Below, one piece after another: positions 9,130 to 16,974 of a stretch of DNA of 64,000 bases (its first letter is position 1; each line of letters starts with the position of its first letter). Position numbers and translations under genes: made by a program. The notes beneath the pieces are model-generated. The model worked only from the letters and a program-made list of their open reading frames with translations. It was not told the origin of the DNA and made no database searches. This DNA comes from JANQPX01 sp041398025 (lineage in GTDB: Bacteria; Pseudomonadota; Alphaproteobacteria; Geminicoccales; Geminicoccaceae). The stretch is taken from the NCBI GenBank assembly GCA_041398025.1, contig JAWKVM010000041.1, forward strand, positions 1 through 64,000. Direction: 5' to 3'.

Positions 9130-10248
9130 TCAGCCGGCGGCATTTCCCCGGCTCGCGTGGTCGACGAAGACGGGCGCGCACGGTTCGCCGCCGTCCTCAT
9201 CGCCTCCCGGCTCCTCGGGAGCGGCTTCGTCGGCGGTGGAGCTGACCAGCCCGATGCGCCGCTCGGCGGGTGCGGTCACGGGTTCCGGCGCAGGCTCGGC
9301 TTCCGGCTCATCCGCCTGCGGGGCATCCGGCTCGACCACCTCGAACACGTCGTGCATGTCGAGATCGCTCTCCGGCTCGAGGCCCGCATCGATCGACGTC
9401 GCGAGATCGAAGCTCGGATCCTCGCGATCCTCGCTGTCGGCCTCATCGTCGTCCGGATCATGCAGCGCCTCGCTGTCAGCCGCTCTGTCGGTCATGAGGG
9501 GGAAGAGCGGCAGGCTGGCAGGCTGGCCTGCGGATACGCCGGCGTCCTCCTCCTGATCAGGCCCGGCAATGACGGCTCCGGCAGCCGCGGCCGCAGCCAC
9601 GCCCAGCGCTTCGGGACCGAAGCTGCGCGCCAGGGCGGATCGAATCTCGTGCAGCGCCGTCGTCGCCTGCTCATGCGCCGCGCGTTCGGAGTCGATCGTC
9701 TGCCGCATCTCGGCACGCAAGGCGTCGAGCTCGGCCCGGGCGTTTTCCGCAGCGAGCTTCTCGGCACCGATCAGCAGCCGAAGCTCCTCGATCTGCGCCC
9801 GCGACTGCGCTTCTCTTGCCTGAGCCTGGGCCGCCGCCGACCGTTCGACCTCGACCGCGCGCAAGGCATTGTCGAGCGCTTCGCGCTGCGAGGCGTTGCC
9901 CTCGTTGCGTGCCCGCTCGACGTCGGCGCGCATTTGTTCGAGCGCGCTTTCAGCCTCTTCGGCCTTCAGGCGCTCCGCGTCGAGAGCGCCCTCGAGCTCG
10001 GCCAGCGAGCGCGCGGCATCGGCCGACGCCGCGCGCACCGCTTCCTTGGTCCGCGTTTCGGCGCTGTCCAGTGCCAGCCTGGTCTTCTCATGCGCGGCCT
10101 TTTGCGACTCGAGCCTCGCCATCAGATCGGCACGCAGCGCCTTGAGCTGACGGCGTTTGCCGCCGCCCCAGATCAGCCCTCCGAGCGCCAGACCGATGAG
10201 CGCCGCCGACAGCAGATAGAGAACCATTTCCGTCGCAAGATAGGTCAC
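9130..10248 (-). CDS. Single-pass membrane protein with long coiled coil and acidic tail
   Basis: Unrecognised protein of 372 aa. Residues 8-28 form one membrane segment (MVLYLLSAALIGLALGGLIW), followed by KRRQ, which predicts a cytoplasmic C-terminus. About residues 35-190 are an uninterrupted Ala/Glu/Arg coiled coil, a short Ala-rich hydrophobic patch comes next, and the last 130 residues are very acidic and Pro/Glu-rich with no fold that I recognise. The GTG at 10248 has AAGGGA upstream; an ATG seven codons later is possible. It lies 27 bp downstream of the BON/OmpA gene and is almost certainly co-transcribed with it, suggesting a shared envelope role. The function is unknown. Confidence 0.75.
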   Translation of the reverse strand: MTYLATEMVLYLLSAALIGLALGGLIWGGGKRRQLKALRADLMARLESQKAAHEKTRLALDSAETRTKEAVRAASADAARSLAELEGALDAERLKAEEAESALEQMRADVERARNEGNASQREALDNALRAVEVERSAAAQAQAREAQSRAQIEELRLLIGAEKLAAENARAELDALRAEMRQTIDSERAAHEQATTALHEIRSALARSFGPEALGVAAAAAAGAVIAGPDQEEDAGVSAGQPASLPLFPLMTDRAADSEALHDPDDDEADSEDREDPSFDLATSIDAGLEPESDLDMHDVFEVVEPDAPQADEPEAEPAPEPVTAPAERRIGLVSSTADEAAPEEPGGDEDGGEPCAPVFVDHASRGNAAG

Positions 10249-10275
10249 GACTTATCCCTTTCCTTGTCGTCCCGT

Positions 10276-12558
10276 TCAGCCTTCGGCCTCGGAGACCTGG
10301 GCATTGTCCGCCCGCCGCCACTCGAAGGTGATGCGCCGGTTCTGCGCGCGCCCCTTGTCGGTGGTATTGTCGGCGATCGGCTTGGAATCGCCATAGCCGA
10401 CGGCGATCAGTGCGTTGATATCCACCCCGCGCGCGGTGAGCGCATTGAGCACGGCATCCGCCCGGGTCTGGCTGAGCTTCTGGTTCATGTCCTTCGCCCC
10501 ACGCGAGTCCGTATGGCCGCCGATCTCGAGGATCAGGCCGCTACGGTCGAGACAGACGAACGCCAGGCCCGCGAGCGCATTCAACGTCCTTTCCGCGCGC
10601 TGGTCCAGACCTTCCTGACCACGCAGAAAGGTGATCTTGTTCGACGCCAGCAGCGCATCGGCGCGACGATTGCAGGTCTCGATGCCGGCCTTGATCTCGA
10701 CCGACGGAAGCCAGTAGCCGCGGTGATAGACCTCCAGCTCGCCGCTCAGCGGGCTGACGCGCTCGCTGCCCTCCCGATGTGTGGTGGTCGTGGGCTCGAC
10801 GTCCACCAGCGGCTGGCGATCGTCGCTCAGCGCCAGGACGATCTGGCGGGCGACCGCATCGGCATCGCGCTCAGGCTGCACCGTTCCCTTGATCCGCGGG
10901 CGCTCGCCGCCAAGCGACATGTCGAGCTCTTCGAAGGCCGGCAGAAAAGCGCCGATCGTCGACAGATCCTCGCGCCATCTGTCGACGGAGCCCCGTCCGT
11001 TCTCGGCGAGCTTGCCGTCATAGCGATCGAGCCCCAGCGCCAGCAGCGCCTCGCCCTCGCTCAGTCCTGATGGAAGCGCGCCGTCGAGCGTGACGCCTGC
11101 GTCAGGCACGAGCTTGAGATCGATGGAGGCGACCGGGCGCGGATCGACCGGCTGCAGCTCGACGGTCATGCGCCGGTCGATCGCGGCGAGCAGCGACTTT
11201 GCCGGCTCGACATCCTCCAGATTCCTGACCACGCCGATCAGATCGGCCCGATCGTCCTCGAGACGGAGGCGGCCGGCAAGAACCACGTCGAGGGTCTTGA
11301 TATGGTCGCTGGCAAAGCTCAGCCAGTCCTCGTCGGAACCGCCCCCGGTCAGCTCCAGATCGACCTCGACCTCGTCGCCGCCCGCCCGATCCCTGACCGC
11401 GGCGACCACCGTCTCCCGGGACTGCCGATCCGGCAGCTGGCCGCGCACCGACCAGTTCCCGGTCTCCACCTTCTCGACCGTCAGCTCCGGCGCCGGATGC
11501 GCGGCGTCGCTGTCCGCCGGCGTCAGGGCGGCATCCAGCGCTGGCAGGCTGTCGGCGGAGGGCGCCGCAGCGTTCCGCACCTCCTCAGCCGGCGCCGCCG
11601 GCCGGGCCTCGACCGTCTCGTCCTCGGCCGTAGTCTCGGGATCGCTTGAGAAGGAGACGTCATTGTCGACCACGTCGAAGCGCCCGGCCTCCATATCCTG
11701 CATGGCGCTGATCCCGGCCTGCACCAGGGACGGCCACTCCCGATCGGGCATGCCGTCGGCCACCTGGATGTCGGCGACCACGGGCCTGTCGCCGCCGACC
11801 GCCCGGCCCTGGTCGATCAGGGCTGTGCGCGTGGCCTCGTCAGGCGCGAAGCCGGACAGGCGAAGGCTGCCATCCGCCTGCTTCACCACGGAAAAGGTGA
11901 ACGGCTCGGCCGTCGTCCGCTCGACATCGATCGCGTCGTTCCAGTGATAGCCCTTCGGCAGCATGTCGGCAAAAATGTCGATGGCGTCGACGTCGGAGGC
12001 CTGTGCGGCCTGGCCTTCGAGCGAAACGTCGGCATCGGTGATCGCGACCTGGCCCTGACGCAGGGTTGCGAGCGCATCCAGCGCCGTGGCTGCGGCCACC
12101 TGCCAGTCCGGCGTCGGCGCGCCGTCGGCGATCTCGATGTCGGCCGTCGCCTCATCGCCGAAGATCGCCTTCACGTCCGCCTCGATCACGGCTTTGGCCT
12201 CGGCACTGGGCGCATGCCCCTCGATGACCACGCCGCCGCTTTCGTTCTTGACCGCGCCGAAACGGTAGGGCGAGGCAACGGTGAGACGTTCCAGGTCATC
12301 GACCGGCCCGAGCACGCCGGGCACCGCGGCGGCAGCGCTCAGGATCACCTCGCGCTGCTTGTCACCGGCGACACGGCCTTCAAGCGTGACGTGACGGCCG
12401 TCCACCTTGACCGTGACGTCGTCGACGTCCAGCGCCTGAAGGGCCCAGTTCGTCCTCGCCCTGATGTCGGCCTCGATCCTGGGCGCCATGTAGACAAGCG
12501 CCGAATAGCCGGTGAGCCCGAGTGCCGTCAGACAGAGTAGGATACCGAGAATCCGCAT
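10276..12558 (-). CDS. BON-domain / OmpA-domain cell-envelope protein
   Basis: Protein of 760 aa anchored by an N-terminal membrane segment (LGILLCLTALGLTGYSALVY). Several BON-like repeats follow in the first 320 residues (for example DDVTVKVDGRHVTLEGRVAG), then an acidic low-complexity linker and a second BON-like series. A C-terminal OmpA peptidoglycan-binding domain occupies about residues 645-755 (LEIGGHTDSRGAKDMNQKLS, then RAQNRRITFEWR). This layout resembles mycobacterial ArfA and related alphaproteobacterial proteins, which tether the membrane to peptidoglycan; whether it also forms a channel is unknown. The ATG at 12558 is preceded by GAAGG. It is the first gene of a two-gene operon with the coiled-coil protein. 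Confidence 0.85.
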   Translation of the reverse strand: MRILGILLCLTALGLTGYSALVYMAPRIEADIRARTNWALQALDVDDVTVKVDGRHVTLEGRVAGDKQREVILSAAAAVPGVLGPVDDLERLTVASPYRFGAVKNESGGVVIEGHAPSAEAKAVIEADVKAIFGDEATADIEIADGAPTPDWQVAAATALDALATLRQGQVAITDADVSLEGQAAQASDVDAIDIFADMLPKGYHWNDAIDVERTTAEPFTFSVVKQADGSLRLSGFAPDEATRTALIDQGRAVGGDRPVVADIQVADGMPDREWPSLVQAGISAMQDMEAGRFDVVDNDVSFSSDPETTAEDETVEARPAAPAEEVRNAAAPSADSLPALDAALTPADSDAAHPAPELTVEKVETGNWSVRGQLPDRQSRETVVAAVRDRAGGDEVEVDLELTGGGSDEDWLSFASDHIKTLDVVLAGRLRLEDDRADLIGVVRNLEDVEPAKSLLAAIDRRMTVELQPVDPRPVASIDLKLVPDAGVTLDGALPSGLSEGEALLALGLDRYDGKLAENGRGSVDRWREDLSTIGAFLPAFEELDMSLGGERPRIKGTVQPERDADAVARQIVLALSDDRQPLVDVEPTTTTHREGSERVSPLSGELEVYHRGYWLPSVEIKAGIETCNRRADALLASNKITFLRGQEGLDQRAERTLNALAGLAFVCLDRSGLILEIGGHTDSRGAKDMNQKLSQTRADAVLNALTARGVDINALIAVGYGDSKPIADNTTDKGRAQNRRITFEWRRADNAQVSEAEG

Positions 12559-13137
12559 GAGATCAGCCTTCGTTCACGCGCGAGCGGGAGTCGAACAAGG
12601 TTGCCGGCCAGCCGGTCAAGATCCTCGCGCCGATGCCGAGGTCATCCCTTGATCGCGATCGCGAGTCTTGATGCCCCTGTCGCTTCTATCCTTACGGGAG
12701 GCCGCGTTCGAATGCCGATCACCGCTGCGACACTCACCACCATCCAGACCATCGTCAGATGAGCAAAGCTTTTTATACATTTGCGCCCAAAGCACGAGTC
12801 ATTTGCACGCAACATCGACCAAAGGGCGCCTTTCCCACGCCGGCCGCGCCCATCTTGTCAACACAGGCAGCGGCTTGTCCAGAGCCGGGGGACGCGGCTG
12901 GAGGATAGGCCGACACGCGCGGGCCGGCAACCTCACCATATTTGGCGGCGTCTGGCACGAGGTTTGGCGCGAAATCGCGCGAAATTTTATTGATCGCTCA
13001 GACCAAAGCCTCTAAGGCATGAGGATCTGCAGACCCATGCCTTAGAGGCTTTGGGACGGCATGCGTCACATCTGGAATGTGACGTCCTGCATACCCGGTT
13101 ATCAAGGGGTGGTATTCCGAGGGAGGGCCTCGCTTCC
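12559..13137. other. Intergenic region upstream of the SxtJ gene and the BON/OmpA operon
   Basis: Divergent spacer of 579 bp. It holds a direct repeat of CGCGAAAT at about 12968-12985 and the perfect inverted repeat listed separately at 13003-13054. A plus-strand open frame of 115 codons crosses it (12668-13015) but is Ser/Arg/His-rich without any recognisable domain, so I do not call it a gene. No convincing sigma-70 promoter was found. Confidence 0.5.
13003..13054. repeat. Perfect 19-bp inverted repeat
   Basis: Left arm 13003-13021 (CCAAAGCCTCTAAGGCATG) and right arm 13036-13054 are exact reverse complements separated by 14 bp that contain the palindrome TCTGCAGA. The hairpin has no T-tract on either side, so it is not an ordinary intrinsic terminator. 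It ends 83 bp before the SxtJ-family start codon, a position suited to an operator, an attenuator or an mRNA-stabilising hairpin. Confidence 0.9.
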
Positions 13138-13587
13138 ATGTCGACACATGAGAGTTTTGCCCGCGACGAGTCGATCGAAGGCAGCACGGACCGAGGCTTC
13201 GGCCTTACGGTCGGCGGTATTCTGCTGGCGATCGCGCTGTTGCGTGTCGGGCTCGGCTGGTGGCATTCGGGCGAGGTGGTCGTCGGCTGGTTCGAGTGGG
13301 CGCTCGGCGTCGGCGGCGCCTCGCTGCTCCTGGTCGGCCTGGTGGCGCCCGCCACCCTGGCACCGCTGAACAAGGTCTGGACCAAGCTCGGACTCCTCCT
13401 GTTCAAGGTGCTCAACCCGATCGTTCTGGCGGCGATCTTCCTGGTGACGATCGTGCCGATCGGCCTTTTGCTGCGGGTGCTCGGCAAGGACCCGTTGCGC
13501 CTGAAGTTCGATCCGGACGCCGCGAGCTACTGGATTGCGCGCGATCCGCCCGGCCCCGCCCCCGAGAGCATGCCCCAGCAATTCTAG
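13138..13587 (+). CDS. SxtJ-family membrane protein
   Basis: Small integral membrane protein of 149 aa with three or four hydrophobic segments (LTVGGILLAIALLRVGLGWW, then ALGVGGASLLLVGLVAP, then a long one around VLNPIVLAAIFLVTIVPIGL). It ends with the conserved KDPLRLKFDPDAASYW segment typical of the SxtJ family. SxtJ was named from the saxitoxin cluster, where it sits beside an O-carbamoyltransferase and a second small protein, as here. The biochemical role is not established; a scaffold or partner for carbamoyl transfer at the membrane is an inference. The ATG at 13138 was chosen for the GGGAGGG ribosome-binding site 10 bp upstream. Confidence 0.85.
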   Translation: MSTHESFARDESIEGSTDRGFGLTVGGILLAIALLRVGLGWWHSGEVVVGWFEWALGVGGASLLLVGLVAPATLAPLNKVWTKLGLLLFKVLNPIVLAAIFLVTIVPIGLLLRVLGKDPLRLKFDPDAASYWIARDPPGPAPESMPQQF

Positions 13588-13663
13588 GGGCGCGGCCCCT
13601 GGCGCTGCCGGGTGTCTCGGCCATCGCGGCGGTGCGGGCGCAGGAGAGGTCGGAACCAAAGCG

Positions 13664-13678
13664 GGTGGCGCGGCCACC
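13664..13678. repeat. Short palindrome, copy 1 (GGTGGC-GCG-GCCACC)
   Basis: Six-bp arms with a 3-bp centre, between the SxtJ-family gene (ends 13587) and the DUF5989 gene (starts 13706). The same palindrome, with centre GCG/CGC or CAC/GTG, occurs at five other gene 3' ends in this window (15922, 17726, 20420, 48805, 49327). Confidence 0.8.
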
Positions 13679-13705
13679 TGGATGAACGAATGATGAGGTG
13701 AGGAT

Positions 13706-13855
13706 ATGTCGATTGTTGCCGAACTCTGGCACTTCATGCGGGCACGGAAGAAATACTGGCTCTTGCCGATCATCGTCATGATGGCGCTGTTCGGCGGATT
13801 GATCGTGCTCACCCAGGGCACCGCCGTCGCTCCCTTCATCTACACCGTCTTCTAG
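13706..13855 (+). CDS. DUF5989-type small membrane protein (SxtK-like)
   Basis: Forty-nine-residue protein beginning MSIVAELWHFMRARKKYWLL, followed by one hydrophobic helix and ending with TAVAPFIYTVF. This is the pattern of the DUF5989 family, which accompanies carbamoyltransferases and SxtJ proteins. The cytoplasmic N-terminus carries the basic ARKK patch just before the helix. AGGTGAGG immediately upstream serves as ribosome-binding site. It lies between the SxtJ gene and the carbamoyltransferase gene in the same direction, so the three probably form one operon. The function is unknown; the gene is easily missed because of its length. Confidence 0.82.
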   Translation: MSIVAELWHFMRARKKYWLLPIIVMMALFGGLIVLTQGTAVAPFIYTVF

Positions 13856-13888
13856 CAGGCGGCGCCTGCTGGCCGGACTTGCCTGAGA

Positions 13889-13929
13889 CCGGCTCCCTGG
13901 CCCGCGCGAACGCCGGATTCGGGAGCCGG
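13889..13929. repeat. Hairpin upstream of the carbamoyltransferase gene
   Basis: Nine-bp perfect arms CCGGCTCCC (13889-13897) and GGGAGCCGG (13921-13929) with a 23-bp loop, 50 bp before the carbamoyltransferase start. There is no T-tract. It could be a processing or attenuation hairpin that sets the ratio of carbamoyltransferase to the two small membrane proteins. Confidence 0.55.
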
Positions 13930-13978
13930 GCCCGGGCGTCGGTTTGCCTCAGTCCGATAACGAACAACGGAAAACGTC

Positions 13979-15814
13979 ATGCGCATTCTTGGGGTGTCGG
14001 CCTTCTATCACGACAGTGCGGCCGCTCTGGTGGTGGACGGCAGGATCATCGCCGCCGCCCAGGAGGAACGCTTCACGCGGATCAAGCATGACAGCGACTT
14101 TCCCACCGAAGCCGTGCGCTACTGCCTGACCGAGGGCGGGCTGAGCCTGGCCGACATCGACCACATCGCGTTCTACGACAAGCCGTTCTTGAAGTTCGAG
14201 CGTTTGATCGAGACCTATCTCGCCTTCGCGCCCAAGGGCTTCAAGTCGTTCCGCACCGCCATGCCGGTGTGGATGAAGGAAAAGCTCTTTCAGAAGAACC
14301 TGCTGAAGAAGGAGCTGCAGAAGATCGAGAAGGTCAAGGGAATCGAGGCCAGATTGGTCTTCGCCGAGCATCATCAGAGCCATGCCGCCAGCGCCTTTTT
14401 CCCGTCCCCCTTCGAGGAGGCGGCGGTGCTGACCATCGACGGCGTGGGTGAATGGGCGACCACCTCGCTCGGCATCGGCAAGGGCCATGACCTGACCATG
14501 CTGAAGGAGATCCATTTCCCGCATTCGCTCGGGCTGCTCTATTCGGCCTTCACCTATTACACCGGCTTCAAGGTCAATTCCGGCGAATACAAGATCATGG
14601 GCCTCGCCCCTTACGGCGAGCCGAAATACGTCAAGCTGATCTACGATCACCTGATCGACCTCAAGGAGGACGGCACCTTCCGCCTGGATCAGCGCTATTT
14701 CGACTACTGCACCGGGCTCACCATGACCAACAGCCGCTTCAACGAGCTGTTCGGCGGCCCGCCGCGCACGCCGGAGGAGCTGGTCACCCAGCGCGAGATG
14801 GATCTCGCCGCCTCGGTGCAGGCGGTGACCGAGGAGGTGATGCTGCGCCTCGCGAGTTCGATCAGGAAGGAGACGGGCCAGAAGAATCTCTGTCTCGCGG
14901 GCGGCGTCGCCCTCAATTGCGTCGCCAATGGCAAAGTGCTGCGCGAAGGCGCGTTCGACAATATCTGGATCCAGCCCGCCTCGGGCGATGCCGGCGGTGC
15001 TCTGGGTGCGGCGCTGGTCGCCTATCACGGCTTCAAGCGCCAGCCGCGCCGCCTGAACGGCGCCATGGACGGCATGAAGGGCGCCTATCTCGGCCCGGCC
15101 TTCGATCAGCGCGCGATCGAGGATCGCTTGAGCCGGGCGGGCGCCGTGTTCAAGACGCTGACCGAGGACGAGATGATCGAGACGACCGCCAAGGCGCTCG
15201 CCGACGGCAAGGCGGTCGGCTGGTTCCAGGGCCGGATGGAATTCGGGCCGCGTGCGCTGGGCGGCCGTTCCATTCTCGGTGATGCCCGTTCACCCACCAT
15301 GCAGAGGACGCTGAACCTGAAGGTGAAGTATCGCGAGAGCTTCCGCCCGTTCGCGCCCTCGGTGCTGAGAGAGCATGTGGCCGAGTGGTTCGAGCATGAC
15401 GGCGACAGCCCCTACATGCTGATCGTCGCGGATGTCGCCGACGAGAAACGCCGCCGGATGAACGAGGACGAGGAGAAGCTGTTCGGCATCGACAAGCTGA
15501 ACGTGCCGCGCTCCCAGGTGCCGGCGGTCACCCATGTCGACTACTCCGCACGCATCCAGACCGTGCATGCGGAGACCAACCCGGCCTATCACAAGCTCCT
15601 GAAAGCCTTCCACGGCGAGACCGGCTGTCCGATCCTGGTGAACACCAGCTTCAACGTGCGCGGCGAGCCGATCGTGTGCACCCCTGAAGACGCGTTTCGC
15701 TGCTTCATGGGCACCGAGATCGAGATGCTGGTCTGCGGCAACACCGTCCTCGACAAGGCCGACCAGGACCTCGCTCTCAAGCTCGACTACAAGGAAGCCT
15801 TCGAGCTGGACTGA
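13979..15814 (+). CDS. O-carbamoyltransferase (NodU/CmcH/TobZ/SxtI family)
   Basis: Transfers a carbamoyl group from carbamoyl phosphate, through a carbamoyl-adenylate, to a hydroxyl of a sugar or secondary metabolite. All 611 residues match the two-domain family. The N-terminal Kae1-like domain has GVSAFYHDSAAAL, the metal-binding histidines of FAEHHQSHAASAF, and GEYKIMGLAPYGEP; the C-terminal YrdC-like domain has FQGRMEFGPRALGGRSILGD and NTSFNVRGEPIV. Key histidines are present, so it should be active. The acceptor is unknown: no polyketide, aminoglycoside or Nod-factor genes are nearby. The context (SxtJ, DUF5989, a facing acyltransferase-like gene) argues for a membrane-associated acceptor, which is an inference. 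Confidence 0.93.
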   Translation: MRILGVSAFYHDSAAALVVDGRIIAAAQEERFTRIKHDSDFPTEAVRYCLTEGGLSLADIDHIAFYDKPFLKFERLIETYLAFAPKGFKSFRTAMPVWMKEKLFQKNLLKKELQKIEKVKGIEARLVFAEHHQSHAASAFFPSPFEEAAVLTIDGVGEWATTSLGIGKGHDLTMLKEIHFPHSLGLLYSAFTYYTGFKVNSGEYKIMGLAPYGEPKYVKLIYDHLIDLKEDGTFRLDQRYFDYCTGLTMTNSRFNELFGGPPRTPEELVTQREMDLAASVQAVTEEVMLRLASSIRKETGQKNLCLAGGVALNCVANGKVLREGAFDNIWIQPASGDAGGALGAALVAYHGFKRQPRRLNGAMDGMKGAYLGPAFDQRAIEDRLSRAGAVFKTLTEDEMIETTAKALADGKAVGWFQGRMEFGPRALGGRSILGDARSPTMQRTLNLKVKYRESFRPFAPSVLREHVAEWFEHDGDSPYMLIVADVADEKRRRMNEDEEKLFGIDKLNVPRSQVPAVTHVDYSARIQTVHAETNPAYHKLLKAFHGETGCPILVNTSFNVRGEPIVCTPEDAFRCFMGTEIEMLVCGNTVLDKADQDLALKLDYKEAFELD

Positions 15815-15894
15815 GCCGCACCGCGGCCGGCTGACGCCACCAGCCGCCCGAGGAGCTCTCCAAACGCCGTCAATCCTGGGCGCATACCGTCTGC

Positions 15895-16974
15895 CTAGGC
15901 GACGGCCGCCCGAGTCGGTGAGGTGGCCACGCCACTGGTCGCGCCACTGGTCGCGCCACTGGGTTCGATCAGGGCGCGGCCGTGGCGGTCGGAGGTCGGG
16001 AAGCCGAACTGCTCCGGATTCTGGGCGACATAAGTCTCGAGACGCGGCACGTAGTCGTCGAGCATCGCCGCGATCACCTCGCCGCGCGACACCCCCGACG
16101 GCCTGGCCAGGGCGTGCTCGACGACAGTCACGTAGCTGCCGTCCGGCTTCCGGATGGTGAAGACCGGCAGGACTTCCGCGTCTGCCTCGCAGGCGAAATT
16201 CAGGGCACCGGTGGCGATCTTGATGCGGCCGTGAAGGAAGGGCAGCCGGCTCACGCGGCGGCCGAGCGGGGTGACGGTCACCAGGATCGGCCGGTTCTCG
16301 CGCAGCCGGGCGCGGATCAGCTTGTTGACCTCGCCGGTGTCGCTGCCGCTGAACACCAGACGCTCGCGCAGAAAGCGGCGCTCGATTCCGGCATAGATCG
16401 GGTTGAGCAGCGCCTTGCCGAGGCGGCTTTCGGCAAAGCCGTGGCTGTTGCGCACGAGATGGCTGGCGTGGAACCCGGCCCTGGTCAAGGCCGCCTTGGT
16501 CATGAGGTCCTTGTAGGCGAAATTCGCGGTGAGGAGCACGACACCCTTGCCGCGGGCGAGCGCGTCCTCCAGATGCTCCCGGCCGACCAGCGCCGGCTCC
16601 GGCCGCCAGCGCCACGGCCAGGGGCGATAGCAGGCGAGGATCTGAATCCAGCTCAGATATTTGTGAGCGAGCCAGTCGGTTCGGAAGCATTCCTCGATCC
16701 AGGCGGCTTTCTCGTCGCCGCGGCCGACCACGACCTTCACCGTCTCGAGTTCGTCGCCCGAAAGCTTGGCGGAGCGGGCGAGGCGCAGGCGCGCGATCGC
16801 GCGCGCCACGCCTGACCAGCAACGTTCGGGCAGGAAGAAGGCGACCAGCCAGAAGACCGCCAGGAGAGCGACCACCATGACATCGCGCTTCTGCAGCCAG
16901 GGCGAGGCCGCAGCCGCTTCTCGCCATTCGGGTGTCATAGCAGGCGCGGTCACATTGGCGGAATCGCTCATCAT
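15895..16974 (-). CDS. LpxL/HtrB-like acyltransferase homologue with Asn in place of the catalytic His
   Basis: Protein of 359 aa with an N-terminal membrane helix (VMVVALLAVFWLVAFFLP) and the lysophospholipid / lipid A acyltransferase fold, which normally transfers an acyl chain to a lipid on the inner membrane. The catalytic HX4(D/E) motif should follow GKGVVLL; here the sequence is TANFAYKD, giving Asn151-X4-Asp156. Later family landmarks are present (NPIYAGIERRFL, LVTVTPLGRR, EADAEVLPVFTIRKPDG). It may be inactive, or use another chemistry. The C-terminus ends in an SGAT repeat. Start ATG at 16974 or 16971, both served by GGGAG. It converges with the carbamoyltransferase gene (80-bp gap). 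Confidence 0.78.
   Translation of the reverse strand: MMSDSANVTAPAMTPEWREAAAASPWLQKRDVMVVALLAVFWLVAFFLPERCWSGVARAIARLRLARSAKLSGDELETVKVVVGRGDEKAAWIEECFRTDWLAHKYLSWIQILACYRPWPWRWRPEPALVGREHLEDALARGKGVVLLTANFAYKDLMTKAALTRAGFHASHLVRNSHGFAESRLGKALLNPIYAGIERRFLRERLVFSGSDTGEVNKLIRARLRENRPILVTVTPLGRRVSRLPFLHGRIKIATGALNFACEADAEVLPVFTIRKPDGSYVTVVEHALARPSGVSRGEVIAAMLDDYVPRLETYVAQNPEQFGFPTSDRHGRALIEPSGATSGATSGVATSPTRAAVA
15922..15966. repeat. Short palindrome copy 2 fused to a 12-bp tandem repeat
   Basis: GTGGC-CAC-GCCAC at 15923-15935 is copy 2 of the dispersed palindrome. Its right arm is immediately extended into three 12-bp units (GCCACTGGTCGC, GCCACTGGTCGC, GCCACTGGGTTC). All of it lies inside the last codons of the acyltransferase-like gene and encodes a repeated Ser-Gly-Ala-Thr motif, so the palindrome has probably expanded by slippage and changed the protein's end. 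Confidence 0.75.

Noticed and set aside
9157..11070. 637-codon plus-strand open frame antisense to the coiled-coil and BON/OmpA genes
   Set aside because: It is made of Arg/Gly/Leu-rich sequence with no domain, and it crosses two well-supported minus-strand genes. In high-GC DNA the antisense frame of a gene is often open.
12668..13015. 115-codon plus-strand frame in the divergent spacer
   Set aside because: Composition is unlike a protein of this genome, there is no ribosome-binding site worth noting and no domain; it only spans a long non-coding gap.
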